Assembly (NCBI GenBank): GCA_016177205.1
Contig: JACOVS010000050.1
Span: forward strand, 1-19,067
DNA: 19,067 bases
Direction: 5' to 3'
From: Candidatus Aenigmatarchaeota archaeon
GTDB lineage: Archaea; Aenigmatarchaeota; Aenigmatarchaeia; JACPZZ01
Shown: in pieces, positions 1 through 7,651 of the stretch
How the letters are laid out: each line of letters starts with the position of its first letter
Numbering within the stretch: position 1 is the stretch's first letter
Made by a program: the position numbers and the translations under genes
Notes under the pieces: generated by a model
What the model saw: the letters and a program-made list of their open reading frames with translations, nothing else
Told to the model about the DNA's origin: nothing
The model's database searches: none

Positions 1-65
1 CGCGCGTAAAACATAAAAAGTATCAAAACAAGCGCCGCGATTATGTAAAACTGCCCTTTTTTCAT
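1..65 (-). CDS. Class III signal peptide (type IV pilin-like) protein, N-terminus only
   Basis: Only the first 21 or so codons lie in the window; the gene runs off the left edge. The start ATG is at 65-63, preceded by GGAGATG at 76-70, a good ribosome binding site that overlaps the stop of the upstream gene. The peptide begins MKKGQFYIIAALVLILFMF, a textbook archaeal class III signal: basic residues, a KKG-Q processing site and then a hydrophobic stretch. Such precursors are cut by an archaeal prepilin peptidase, and one is encoded at 3642-4505. It is the third gene of the 1739-to-1 operon. Its mature domain, and so its exact role, cannot be seen. Confidence 0.75.
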   Translation of the reverse strand, partial: MKKGQFYIIAALVLILFMFYA

Positions 66-69
66 CTTT

Positions 70-465
70 TCATCTCCATATGTGCAGCAAAACCTGCGCC
101 GGCTTGAAATAAGTTTCGTTTCCCGCTATCACAAGGGACGCGGTAAATATATTCCTGTCCGGCAACGCGTCTCCGACGCACCTCTCGCCGGGATAGCAGA
201 GCCGTATCGTGTGGTTGAACTCTGCCGGAACAATCGCATGCGCTTGCGTGTTCAAACCCAGGTGATTTTCGTCAATCGCGTAACTTCGCAAAGCGCCCTG
301 CTGGTCAAGGGTTTGTAACGCCTGCGCCGCGATCGCCCGTTCCCTGCCCGTATCCTCTGTTGGTTGCAGCTTGGATTTCAGCACGAGCAAAAACGTCATG
401 ATCATTAATATCGCTATGATGGCCTCTATCATGTGCATCATCCCTTTCCTGTTTTTCAATTCCAC
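70..465 (-). CDS. Pilin-like secreted protein with class III-type signal peptide
   Basis: A 131-residue protein starting at GTG 465, overlapping the end of the upstream gene by 10 nt, which suggests translational coupling. The N-terminus has basic residues followed by K7-G8, then a hydrophobic helix to about residue 28 with Glu14 near the +5/+6 position expected of type IV pilin-like proteins. This suggests cleavage after Gly8 by a prepilin peptidase, although the residue after Gly is Met rather than the usual Gln. The mature part is short and hydrophilic. It has a close Cys pair (LCYPGERC, about residues 89-96) that could form a disulfide outside the cell; the neighbouring divergent CcdA/thioredoxin genes would suit that. 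A minor pilin or pseudopilin is the best guess; no specific family was recognised. Confidence 0.6.
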   Translation of the reverse strand: MELKNRKGMMHMIEAIIAILMIMTFLLVLKSKLQPTEDTGRERAIAAQALQTLDQQGALRSYAIDENHLGLNTQAHAIVPAEFNHTIRLCYPGERCVGDALPDRNIFTASLVIAGNETYFKPAQVLLHIWR

Positions 466-1739
466 GTTTTCACCCGCAAAACCACTTTTTGGAAATCGTA
501 ATCCGTTGTCAGCAAATTCAGCGCCTTTCTGTGGACGACAACCTCGGTGAAGTTCGACGGCTGCTTGCCGTAGTCGAGCAGCAGAGTCCCGTCAGAGGAG
601 TTTTCGATCTCTATGTGGAAATCTTTCGAAGAGCCGACCCTTTGCTTTATCGCCGCGTAACCGGTTGCGTTGAAATCCGTTATCTTCGAGGCCTTTACCC
701 CTTCGATAAGGTCTGTGGCAAGCTGCGTCGCGCCCGGCGATACGCGCAGGTCGTTGTACGGTTTTCCATTGGCGTAAGAGCCGTGGTGGTAATACATCTC
801 GTAGCTGCTTGCGGTGGTGTTGGATATGTTGAATTCCCTGTAACCCGCGGCATCGTAAACGGTCGCGTTTATGTTTTTGTCCGAGAACGCTATCCCGGTC
901 GTAGTTGAACCGGGGGACGTGTACACGTCGACGAAATCCGCGGTGTTTGAAAACACGAGCGTGTTCGTCCCGTTCATGCTTATGTCGCTGTTGGCGAACG
1001 TCCTGTTTATTGCGGTTGCGAACCGCATGTTCCACGTGTAACTTGCCGCGGATATGTTCAAACGGATTATCGAATTGAACGCGTAAATTTTGAAAGTCTT
1101 GGTGGCCGAGCCGTTAGTGAAGTCGTATTGTATCCTCACAGGCACCCGTGTAACGGTGTAAGAGCTGGCCTGGTATCTGGACGCGCCCAAAAACAGCCTG
1201 TCCCTTAACCACGGATTGTCGCCGTTCCGGTAGCTGACGGAAACTATGTCGCCGTCCGGGGAAAACTCGCCGGCCAGATCGTCATTGGAGAACAGCAGGC
1301 CGTTCGCGCCCAGATCAGAATTAGGCTCGATCCCTGTCGCGTCCGTGTCACTGTAAAACACGCCAAAGATGTTTTTCCCCGCACTCAGGTTGGCGAGCAT
1401 GACAAACTCCCCGGTCGAAACGTTTGCATAAACAAAGCCGACCTCTTTGCCCGTGTCATGGTAGCGGGCGCGCACAGAGTTGGATTTTACCTGGTCGGGA
1501 AATGCGATGTAAATATCCACCGGGTAAAGGTTTTGCGCCGAGCTGGCATTGACAATAACATAGGTTTTTGTCACGTTCCAGGTCAGGTAGCCTGGGGTCA
1601 GTATTTTATCCGCTATGTTGCCCGCAAGCGATTCCAATTCTATCCGGTCGGGCCTGTTAAGGGTCGAGAAATACGTTATTGCCAGCGCAAAAAACACGAC
1701 AAAAACCACCAGACTTATAGTGTCGTCCAGGTTTACCAT
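456..1739 (-). CDS. Large secreted or membrane-anchored surface protein, glycosylation-rich
   Basis: A 427-residue protein starting at ATG 1739 with GGTG a few bases upstream. It has one N-terminal hydrophobic helix (about residues 8-25) preceded by acidic residues (NLDD), then a long beta-rich exterior domain with about 14 N-x-S/T sequons and no cysteine. The sequon density fits an archaeal N-glycosylated surface protein. It is the first gene of an operon with two pilin-like genes, so it is probably part of the same surface structure, perhaps a large pilin-associated subunit or adhesin. There is no C-terminal membrane helix or archaeosortase sorting signal. I do not recognise a named domain. 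Confidence 0.55.
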   Translation of the reverse strand: MVNLDDTISLVVFVVFFALAITYFSTLNRPDRIELESLAGNIADKILTPGYLTWNVTKTYVIVNASSAQNLYPVDIYIAFPDQVKSNSVRARYHDTGKEVGFVYANVSTGEFVMLANLSAGKNIFGVFYSDTDATGIEPNSDLGANGLLFSNDDLAGEFSPDGDIVSVSYRNGDNPWLRDRLFLGASRYQASSYTVTRVPVRIQYDFTNGSATKTFKIYAFNSIIRLNISAASYTWNMRFATAINRTFANSDISMNGTNTLVFSNTADFVDVYTSPGSTTTGIAFSDKNINATVYDAAGYREFNISNTTASSYEMYYHHGSYANGKPYNDLRVSPGATQLATDLIEGVKASKITDFNATGYAAIKQRVGSSKDFHIEIENSSDGTLLLDYGKQPSNFTEVVVHRKALNLLTTDYDFQKVVLRVKTWN

Positions 1740-1772
1740 TTCGCACCCTGTTATCAGTTTGCTTTAGGATAA

Positions 1773-1782
1773 GAAATATATA
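1773..1782 (-). promoter_or_regulatory. TATA-like box for the surface-protein operon
   Basis: TATATATTTC on the minus strand lies about 35 nt upstream of the ATG at 1739. It would place transcription start near 1752 with a short leader carrying the GGTG ribosome binding site. It shares the 109-nt intergenic region with the divergent ccdA promoter. Confidence 0.4.
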
Positions 1783-1795
1783 CGTCCGGAAATCA

Positions 1796-1803
1796 AGATA
1801 TAC
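1796..1803 (+). promoter_or_regulatory. TATA-like box for ccdA
   Basis: AGATATAC on the plus strand predicts transcription start near 1825. A GGAG ribosome binding site follows at 1836-1839, 9 nt before the ATG at 1849. The two divergent TATA elements are only about 14 nt apart, so the two operons could share regulation. Confidence 0.35.
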
Positions 1804-1848
1804 GTTACAGACTTGCTTTAACAACGAGCCTGGCCGGAGACTGTCGGA

Positions 1849-2565
1849 ATGGCGGAAATAACCATATTTGTCGCATTCATTGCTGGAATTTTATCCTTCC
1901 TGTCGCCCTGCATACTGCCGCTCGTGCCCGCGTTCATAGCCTACATATCCGGCGTAAGCGCGGACCAGATAAAATCAGGGGCTTACAACAGGTCCGAAAT
2001 ATTCACCAACTCAATTTTCTTCGTGCTCGGGTTTTCAGTTATTTTCTCAATCCTGGGCGTTATCGTAAACACAATATTTTCCGGAATCGCCTACGATTTC
2101 AGGATTTGGCTCGGCCGCATAGGAGGAACGGTGATAATTTTGTTTGGCCTTTACATACTCGGGGTTTTGAAGCTGCCCTTCCTTGACAGGGAGCGCAAAT
2201 TTTCCGTTAAGAAAACCGGGTACAGGCACCTCACCTCGTTCCTTTTCGGCGCCGCCTTTGCCGCGGGCTGGACCCCGTGCATAGGCGTAATATTAGGCGC
2301 TGTCCTTACCCTGGCAATCACGCAGCCCGTTAACTCGTTTTACCTGCTGGCCGCATACTCTCTTGGGCTCGGCATGCCTTTCCTTCTGGCAGGCTTGTTT
2401 ACGGCGCAGGCGGCGGAATTTATTAACAGGTCGGGCAGGTTCATGAAGTATTTCAACCTTGTTGCCGGAATATTTTTGGTCGTCATAGGTGTCCTGGTCT
2501 TCACAGGCAACCTGGCACAAGTAGCCAATCTTGCCCTGCCCGCCGAAACGCTGGCCCGGGGTTGA
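1849..2565 (+). CDS. ccdA: Cytochrome c biogenesis protein CcdA (DsbD-like transmembrane thiol carrier)
   Basis: A 238-residue, six-helix membrane protein. CcdA passes electrons from cytoplasmic thioredoxin across the membrane to an exterior thioredoxin-like partner through two intramembrane cysteines. Both are visible: Cys21 in the LSPCILPLVPAF motif of helix 1, and the Cys of GWTPCIG near residue 143 in helix 4. The conserved prolines around each Cys are present, and the length is typical. The start is ATG 1849 with GGAG 9 nt upstream. The next gene starts 4 nt after this stop and encodes the exterior thioredoxin partner, so the two form a disulfide-reduction or isomerisation module. Confidence 0.9.
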   Translation: MAEITIFVAFIAGILSFLSPCILPLVPAFIAYISGVSADQIKSGAYNRSEIFTNSIFFVLGFSVIFSILGVIVNTIFSGIAYDFRIWLGRIGGTVIILFGLYILGVLKLPFLDRERKFSVKKTGYRHLTSFLFGAAFAAGWTPCIGVILGAVLTLAITQPVNSFYLLAAYSLGLGMPFLLAGLFTAQAAEFINRSGRFMKYFNLVAGIFLVVIGVLVFTGNLAQVANLALPAETLARG

Positions 2566-2569
2566 GTCG

Positions 2570-3598
2570 ATGAAAAAGGACAGGACCTCAAGCTATCTGC
2601 TGGTGCTGCTCTTCGCGTTGCTGGCGCTTGTGTTCGTGTACGGGCCGGGTTTTATCAAAGACGTATCTTATAGCGGAGCTGTGTCCATGCAAAAAGCGCC
2701 TGAGATCGATGGTATAGAAAATTGGATAAACTCGCAGCCTTTGAAAATTTCAGATTTGCGCGGCAAGGTAGTTTTAGTGGATTTTTGGACGTACAGCTGC
2801 ATAAACTGTTTGCGGACATTGCCATACATAAAGGCCTGGCACAGCGCGTACGCGGACAAGGGCCTCGTGATAATCGGCGTCCATACGCCGGAGTTTGATT
2901 TTGAAAAAAATTACGACAACGTTAAAAGTTTCGTCGACAGGAACGGCATAAAATACCCTGTCGCAATGGACAACGGTTATGTTACGTGGAAAAATTACAA
3001 AAACAACTACTGGCCGCGAAAATATCTTGTCGACGCAAACGGTTTTATCCGGTACGACCACATAGGCGAAGGCGGTTATGACGAGACGGAAAAAATGATA
3101 CAAAAACTTTTGAAAGAGATTGACCCGTCGGTTTCATTGACACCGACAAACGTAACCGGCATCGAACCGGGCTTTATCCAGACCCCGGAGATCTATTTCG
3201 GCTACAATTTCGCGCGCCAGAACGTCGGCAACAGCGAAGGCTTCCAGCCGGAAAAAACAGTTGAATACAAGCCCGCAAAAATAACGCAGGACAACGTCGC
3301 ATACCTTGGGGGTGTCTGGAAAAACAACCGCGACAGCGCAGAACTCGTGGGGACGGGCAAGGTGAGCCTGGTATACACCGCAAAATCCGTAAACATCGTA
3401 GCAGGCGGAAACGCGACGCTGGAGATCTTGGTCGACAACACGACCAAAGACGCGGGTTCTGACATTGTAGAGAAAAACACCGTCAACGTGGAAGGTTTCA
3501 GGCTTTACAACATAATTAATTCCGCGCAGTCCGGAAAGCATCTCGTGGAAATAACGGCTAGGGGAGACTTCATGATCTACACCTTTACGTTCGGCTAG
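2570..3598 (+). CDS. Membrane-anchored DipZ-like thioredoxin with C-terminal carbohydrate-binding-like domain
   Basis: A 342-residue protein. I chose ATG 2570 because the in-frame start further upstream lies inside ccdA and adds a non-signal-like peptide. Residues 8-25 form a signal anchor, followed by a TlpA/DipZ-type thioredoxin domain (about 45-190) with the redox pair Cys77-Ile-Asn-Cys80 in the SCINC motif and the family-typical WPRKYLVD strand. The remaining 150 residues (PEIYFGY onward) match the beta-sandwich that follows thioredoxin in DipZ proteins. In mycobacterial DipZ the CcdA, thioredoxin and this last domain are one chain; here the CcdA part is the separate gene just upstream. 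The domain should face outward and act on extracytoplasmic disulfides. Confidence 0.85.
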   Translation: MKKDRTSSYLLVLLFALLALVFVYGPGFIKDVSYSGAVSMQKAPEIDGIENWINSQPLKISDLRGKVVLVDFWTYSCINCLRTLPYIKAWHSAYADKGLVIIGVHTPEFDFEKNYDNVKSFVDRNGIKYPVAMDNGYVTWKNYKNNYWPRKYLVDANGFIRYDHIGEGGYDETEKMIQKLLKEIDPSVSLTPTNVTGIEPGFIQTPEIYFGYNFARQNVGNSEGFQPEKTVEYKPAKITQDNVAYLGGVWKNNRDSAELVGTGKVSLVYTAKSVNIVAGGNATLEILVDNTTKDAGSDIVEKNTVNVEGFRLYNIINSAQSGKHLVEITARGDFMIYTFTFG

Positions 3599-3641
3599 CC
3601 GTAAACAACGCTTTTAATCCGTTCAAGACAATTGTATCTTG

Positions 3642-4505
3642 ATGTTCGACATAATGCTGGTCGTTATCGGTGTCGCAGGTTTCGCTTACGTCGGCTACAA
3701 AGACCTTAAAACGACAGAGTTTCCGGATTGGGTTCCTTATGGCATGATAGCCGCCGCCATTATGGTCAGGCTTGTTAACTCCATTGTTGCGAATGATTTT
3801 ACCATACTCACAGGCTCTTTGATCAACGGCCTGCTGCTTTTCGGGATCGGTTACATATTATATCTTGTCGGCAGCTGGGCGGACGGCGACGCTTTTATCC
3901 TGGGCGCGCTCGGTTTCCTGTTCCCGCTTCAAACCGCTTTGTTCAGCCCCGCTTACCTGCTGCCGCTGCCACTGATGCTGATATCAAACGTTTTTGCGCT
4001 GGGCGGCGTTTACATGGTCGTTTACGCGGTCGTACTAGGCGTTAAAAACGGCCGGGTTTTAGGGTATTTGAAAAAGGACATGGCCAGAAACGCGGGTAGA
4101 TTGGCAATAGCATTGTTGGCAATCGCAATATTCGCATTTGGTGCGACGTATTTCATGGCGAACAGTTTTGGTATAAGGCCCGACGCGGCGTTGTTATCCA
4201 TTCCGGCAGGTTTTGTGGTTTATTCGGTTTTCCTTGTTTTGCTGTGGCGCTATGTGAAAATCATAGACCGGAAGATATTTGTCCGCCGGATTCACGCCTC
4301 GAAGCTGCGATACGGCGACATACCCGTAACCATGAAACAGTTGCGCATGCCCGACCCCGCATTGATACGCAAACTTCGCGCAAAAGGCGGCTATGTGAAA
4401 ATCAAGGAAGGCGTGCGTTTTACTCCGGTCTTTTTGATAGCGTTTTTATTTACACTGGTCTACGGCGATGCGATTTACTGGGTGCTTGCCGCGATGGCGG
4501 GATAG
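3642..4505 (+). CDS. Archaeal prepilin peptidase (A24 family, FlaK/PibD-like)
   Basis: A 287-residue polytopic membrane aspartyl protease that removes class III signal peptides from pilins and archaellins. The two catalytic aspartates are placed as expected: Asp21 in the YKDLKTTEFPDW motif after helix 1, and Asp83 in the ADGDAF motif (GxxD-type). About seven membrane helices are visible; a soluble segment of about 65 residues near 205-270 precedes the last helix and is longer than in minimal A24 enzymes. ATG 3642 is chosen over the TTG just before it. TTTTAAT at 3612-3618 lies about 27 nt upstream with no ribosome binding site, so the mRNA is probably leaderless. Its likely substrates are the pilin-like proteins at 1-465. 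Its stop lies 2 nt from the stop of the convergent DUF2000 gene. Confidence 0.85.
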   Translation: MFDIMLVVIGVAGFAYVGYKDLKTTEFPDWVPYGMIAAAIMVRLVNSIVANDFTILTGSLINGLLLFGIGYILYLVGSWADGDAFILGALGFLFPLQTALFSPAYLLPLPLMLISNVFALGGVYMVVYAVVLGVKNGRVLGYLKKDMARNAGRLAIALLAIAIFAFGATYFMANSFGIRPDAALLSIPAGFVVYSVFLVLLWRYVKIIDRKIFVRRIHASKLRYGDIPVTMKQLRMPDPALIRKLRAKGGYVKIKEGVRFTPVFLIAFLFTLVYGDAIYWVLAAMAG

Positions 4506-4507
4506 AT

Positions 4508-4927
4508 TCAGGGGTGCAATTTCTGGCCTTCCAAGACTTTGTCGACGCGCCCTCTTTTGCCGTAAAAAACCAGCCCGGCGTAATCCTGTTCTTCTTCGTT
4601 GAGTTCCGCAACCGCTTGGATGTTCTGGTCGCCCTGCGTTTCAAATATTTTTTTAGTATAAATCCCGATGTTTAAACCCCTTTCTCGTGCCTTTTTGTAC
4701 AAAATTTTCAATTCCGCCGGTGTGGACTTAAAAATCATTACAGGCTGTCTGAATATGCCCGGATAACCAACGCCCGAGGCGTCGACAAAATCCTTTCCCA
4801 TAGTCTCCGGGAAATGGCTGGCTATTGCGCTCGATAAGAACGCCGTTACGTTAAGCTCCTGCCAGGGCGCGAGATTTTCCGACAACACGATGGCTATCTT
4901 GTTTTCAAAAAAAGGTTTTTCCATCAT
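4508..4927 (-). CDS. DUF2000 family protein
   Basis: About 139 residues from ATG 4927. The N-terminal segment KIAIVLSENLAPWQELNVTAF, the PVMIFKS strand and the overall length match the DUF2000 family, small cytosolic proteins of unknown biochemical function. A GTG at 4942 could extend it by five residues. However, the palindromic TATA box ATTTATAAAT (4946-4955) lies about 24 nt before ATG 4927, so a leaderless start there fits better. It stands alone, convergent with the prepilin peptidase and divergent from vapB, so its context gives no clue to function. Confidence 0.75.
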   Translation of the reverse strand: MMEKPFFENKIAIVLSENLAPWQELNVTAFLSSAIASHFPETMGKDFVDASGVGYPGIFRQPVMIFKSTPAELKILYKKARERGLNIGIYTKKIFETQGDQNIQAVAELNEEEQDYAGLVFYGKRGRVDKVLEGQKLHP

Positions 4928-4945
4928 CAGAATATTTATCACAGA

Positions 4946-4955
4946 ATTTATAAAT
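4946..4955 (-). promoter_or_regulatory. TATA box of the DUF2000 gene
   Basis: ATTTATAAAT is centred about 24 nt before ATG 4927, the spacing of an archaeal TATA box to a leaderless start codon. It is self-complementary, so direction is set by other elements. Confidence 0.45.
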
Positions 4956-5003
4956 GTCCAAAAAACGGTTTCTATGCTGGAAATTATTTAATAGAAAACC
5001 TTA

Positions 5004-5023
5004 AATAAGTGTTTATACTTATT
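5004..5023. promoter_or_regulatory. Inverted repeat, probable VapB operator
   Basis: Perfect 7-bp arms, AATAAGT (5004-5010) and ACTTATT (5017-5023), are separated by GTTTAT. The site lies 17 nt before the vapB ATG at 5040 and overlaps the likely TATA element (TTAAATAA, 5001-5008). Ribbon-helix-helix antitoxins bind such palindromes to repress their own operon, so autoregulation by the adjacent VapB is the natural reading. Confidence 0.55.
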
Positions 5024-5039
5024 ATGCTTAGGTGGTTTT

Positions 5040-5261
5040 ATGACAAATATGACATTGGCCGTACCGGAAGACCTGAAAAAAATTATGGAAAGGCATAAAG
5101 AAGTGAAATGGAGCGAGGTGGCCAGGGTAGCTATGTGGGAGCATGCCAAAAAGCTGGAGTTGATGGATAAGCTGGTCTCAAAAAGCAAACTGACTGAAAG
5201 AGAAGCTGCCGAGATAGGCAGGAAGATTAAGAAGGAAGTGGCCAGAAGACACGGATTATGA
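5040..5261 (+). CDS. VapB-type antitoxin (ribbon-helix-helix)
   Basis: A 73-residue protein from ATG 5040, with AGGTGGT just upstream. The first 45 residues (MTLAVPEDLKKIMERH, then a helix with WSEVARVAMWEHAKKLE) have the beta-helix-helix pattern of archaeal VapB ribbon-helix-helix antitoxins. The charged C-terminal helix (LTEREAAEIGRKIKKEVARR) would wrap around and neutralise the toxin. Its stop is 1 nt from the ATG of the PIN-domain toxin gene. The pair is richer in A+T than its neighbours, which suggests horizontal transfer. Regulation is probably through the inverted repeat at 5004-5023. Confidence 0.8.
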   Translation: MTNMTLAVPEDLKKIMERHKEVKWSEVARVAMWEHAKKLELMDKLVSKSKLTEREAAEIGRKIKKEVARRHGL

Positions 5262-5262
5262 T

Positions 5263-5669
5263 ATGAAAATTGTCATAGATGCCAACATGGTCATCGCCGC
5301 TCTGGTAAAGGGCAGCGCAGCGAGAAAAATAATAATAAACGGCAAATTTGAGTTTGTTTCTCCTGATTTCGTCATCGACGAAATCCGCAAGTATGAAAAT
5401 GAAATATGCGAGAAGGCCGGGTTGGACAGGGAAGGATTTGAGTTGCTAATGGTCTTGATTTTTGGAAAGATAACAATAATTGCTGCCGACGAGTATAAGG
5501 CTCACATGGAAAATGCAGGCAAACTAATGAGAGAAGATATAAAGGATGTGCCTTATGTCGCCTGCTATCTGGCTTTGAAATGCGACGGAATCTGACGAAC
5601 GATCCGGATTATCGCGGAAAAGAAAGCATAAAGATATTTAGCACAGCAGAACTGTTGAAACCGGTTTAA
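5263..5669 (+). pseudogene. VapC-like PIN-domain ribonuclease toxin, frameshifted near the C-terminus
   Basis: The intact frame gives 110 residues ending at TGA 5593-5595. PIN catalytic acids visible are Asp6 (VIDAN), Glu40 (VIDE) and Asp95 (KDVPYVA). Resuming in another frame at 5595 gives 24 more residues, TNDPDYRGKESIKIF and onward, ending at TAA 5667-5669. That is the normal PIN C-terminus with the fourth acidic residue (T-N-D). One base missing in the stretch ATCTGACG (for example TGG to TG) explains it. As written, the toxin lacks its last acidic residue and final strand and is probably inactive. A sequencing error, a real inactivating mutation or -1 frameshifting are all possible. Confidence 0.7.
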
Positions 5670-5682
5670 AGGAAGAATTAAT

Positions 5683-7086
5683 TTATTCCAGCACAATCGG
5701 CATCATGGCCTTTGTTCTTTGAAGTTCCGTCTCTAACTCATTCAATCTTTCATTGATCGCAGTTATGTCCTTTTTCAACAGCTCGTCCTCCAGCCATTCG
5801 CTTCTCGCCTTAACGCGGTCCAGATCGCCGGCGATCTTATCCAACTCGCCGACTTTCGACCGCTCAAGCTTCTTTCGGAAGTCCTCGACGTCGGCGCGGA
5901 TCATCTTTATTTCCGAAATCTGTTCCCCGAACTTTTGCATTTTGTTATCAACATCAGCGCGCATCGAATGGATCTCCGCAGGCACCTGCAGCATCACGGA
6001 GTCTTTTATCTCCTTTGATTTCTTGTTCATCTCGTCCATGGTTGATATCTTAAACTTTACCAGTTCGTTATAGGCTTCCTTGTTCTTCTGCAGCGCTTTA
6101 TCCGCTTCCGACCGCCACGAATTGATCTGCGGCATGACCTTGTTCTCAACCTCGTCCGCGCTTTTCGAGATCTGGTCGATTACGGAAATCTTGAATTTGT
6201 GGAAATCCTCGTATATTTCCCGTTTCGTTTCTTCCAGCCCTGTCGAGGACATGGCCTGCTGCAGCTGGTTCATCTTATCGTTCAGGTCGCGCATCGTGGC
6301 GTCGCTTATCTTTTCAACCTCCGACTTTAATTCGTCGCGCAACCCAAGGCTGTCGGACGGTTTTATCCTTGATTCCAGGTCCGCAAATTTCGCCTCCAAG
6401 TCGTTTTTTATGTCGGCCTTGACGCCTTCGAGCTGGGTTTTCAGGTCCGATAGTGCAGCGCTTTGAGGCAACGCTTTGTTGGTCACATTAACGGAAGAGC
6501 GCATCTCGCTGTAGATCTTGTTGCTGACAGCCTGGAGCCTGACCTCAAACTCCCTCATCACCTCTTCCTTGAAGTTGTCTGTCAGTTCGACATGAGCCGG
6601 CTGAGACGGCAAATTCGATATTTTCGCCCGGAGTTCCTGTATCTCGGCTTCCAGTCCGCTCGCGTCAAAAGGCGACGATGAAAACGGCACCGCAATGCTT
6701 CCCGCAGGCGCACCCTCGAGCCTCTGCCTCAGCAAGGAAACGTCCTGTGAAACCTTGTTCGCGACCTCGTTTTTCAGGTTTTCAATTTGTTCCGCTGACA
6801 GGCCTGTTTTTGCCTGTTCCAAGGTCGCTTCGATGTTATGGACTTCCTCAATGAGTTTTTCTATGGACTGGAACTTGTCGCTTTTCGTTATCTGCTCGAC
6901 CCAGGCCAGCCTTTGCTGCGTCTCCGGCGTAAGCGCGGTTGACATCTTTTCGATGTGCTCAAGCTGTTCCTTGATCGCTATGACGTCAAGCTTGTTCAGC
7001 AACTGATAATCTTCCATCTCGGAGAACTTTTCTTCCAGCGTCCTGATTCTGGGATCTTCCTGAGAATTCAACATCATCTCTGGCAT
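5683..7086 (-). CDS. Long coiled-coil protein of unknown function
   Basis: About 467 residues, almost wholly charged heptad-like helix, rich in Glu, Lys, Leu and Ser. There is no membrane helix, no cysteine-rich motif and no enzymatic signature. Helix-breaking spots near residues 130-155 (glycine, serine and proline) divide it into at least two coiled-coil blocks. The last 30 residues (ITAINERLNELETELQRTK) are again heptad-like. A TTG at 7125 could add 13 residues and overlap the archaeosortase gene by 23 nt; I prefer ATG 7086, just after that gene's stop, but this is uncertain. It is the last gene of an operon with DUF460 and an archaeosortase. A scaffold or SMC-like structural role is possible but unproven. 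Confidence 0.6.
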   Translation of the reverse strand: MPEMMLNSQEDPRIRTLEEKFSEMEDYQLLNKLDVIAIKEQLEHIEKMSTALTPETQQRLAWVEQITKSDKFQSIEKLIEEVHNIEATLEQAKTGLSAEQIENLKNEVANKVSQDVSLLRQRLEGAPAGSIAVPFSSSPFDASGLEAEIQELRAKISNLPSQPAHVELTDNFKEEVMREFEVRLQAVSNKIYSEMRSSVNVTNKALPQSAALSDLKTQLEGVKADIKNDLEAKFADLESRIKPSDSLGLRDELKSEVEKISDATMRDLNDKMNQLQQAMSSTGLEETKREIYEDFHKFKISVIDQISKSADEVENKVMPQINSWRSEADKALQKNKEAYNELVKFKISTMDEMNKKSKEIKDSVMLQVPAEIHSMRADVDNKMQKFGEQISEIKMIRADVEDFRKKLERSKVGELDKIAGDLDRVKARSEWLEDELLKKDITAINERLNELETELQRTKAMMPIVLE

Positions 7087-7102
7087 TGAATAAAGTTTCT
7101 TT

Positions 7103-7651
7103 TCAGTACGATATAAACTTTTCAACCCTGACCCTGCCGGCTATTTTCGACAGCCACAGATACCAGACCGCCAGCACGGCCAGCGAAAGGCCCAGCTTCC
7201 ACAGGAATTCGTGGAAAATTCGGAAATAACCGAACCCCATGTTAACAACAGCCCACATGAGGAAGCTTATCCTTGCCACATTTACTAGGTAAAGAATCGG
7301 TATGCCGACAAGCCCGACAAGGCGTTTTTTGTTGCTTATCCCGGGCACGGCCAGCACAAGCGCCATGTAAGCAACAGCCGATTTCCAGCCCGTGCAATCC
7401 GCGGCTATGTTTATCGTCACAGGCCCGTCAACCGTGTTCAGTTTCAGGTCAAACCCGTCCACATCCGCGCTGACGCCCGCTGCGCCAGCCAACAACACGG
7501 AGTTGTCCCGCACGGCATAGCGCAGGAAGTCAAAGCTCGGGTTCGCCCACAGTATCAGGTAGAGGGGCAGGGATAGCGCCGTTATCCTGGTTAAAAAAAC
7601 CAGCACGGTCCGGAGCCTTCGCTGTTTTTCATTCAGCCGCAGCTTATGCAT
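7103..7651 (-). CDS. Archaeosortase/exosortase family transpeptidase
   Basis: A 182-residue multi-helix membrane protein. Archaeosortases cut C-terminal sorting tags of surface proteins and attach the new end to a lipid. The catalytic triad is visible in order: Cys86 in ADCTGWKS, Arg127 in LVNVARIS and His147 in FHEFLWK. The length is typical of compact members. The start ATG 7651 overlaps the end of the DUF460 gene by 8 nt. No protein in this window ends in a recognisable sorting tag (PGF-, PEF- or similar plus helix plus basic tail), so the substrate must be elsewhere. The subfamily is not determined. Confidence 0.85.
   Translation of the reverse strand: MHKLRLNEKQRRLRTVLVFLTRITALSLPLYLILWANPSFDFLRYAVRDNSVLLAGAAGVSADVDGFDLKLNTVDGPVTINIAADCTGWKSAVAYMALVLAVPGISNKKRLVGLVGIPILYLVNVARISFLMWAVVNMGFGYFRIFHEFLWKLGLSLAVLAVWYLWLSKIAGRVRVEKFISY

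Noticed and set aside
456..1035. Long antiparallel and overlapping frames opposite the surface-protein gene (489-908 plus; 592-1035 minus)
   Set aside because: Their composition is Arg/Val/His-rich as expected for shadows, they have no start signals, and the 427-residue frame explains the region.
5587..5600. vapC frameshift as another intron
   Set aside because: The gene lacks one base rather than having extra sequence, and no bulge-helix-bulge fold is present.
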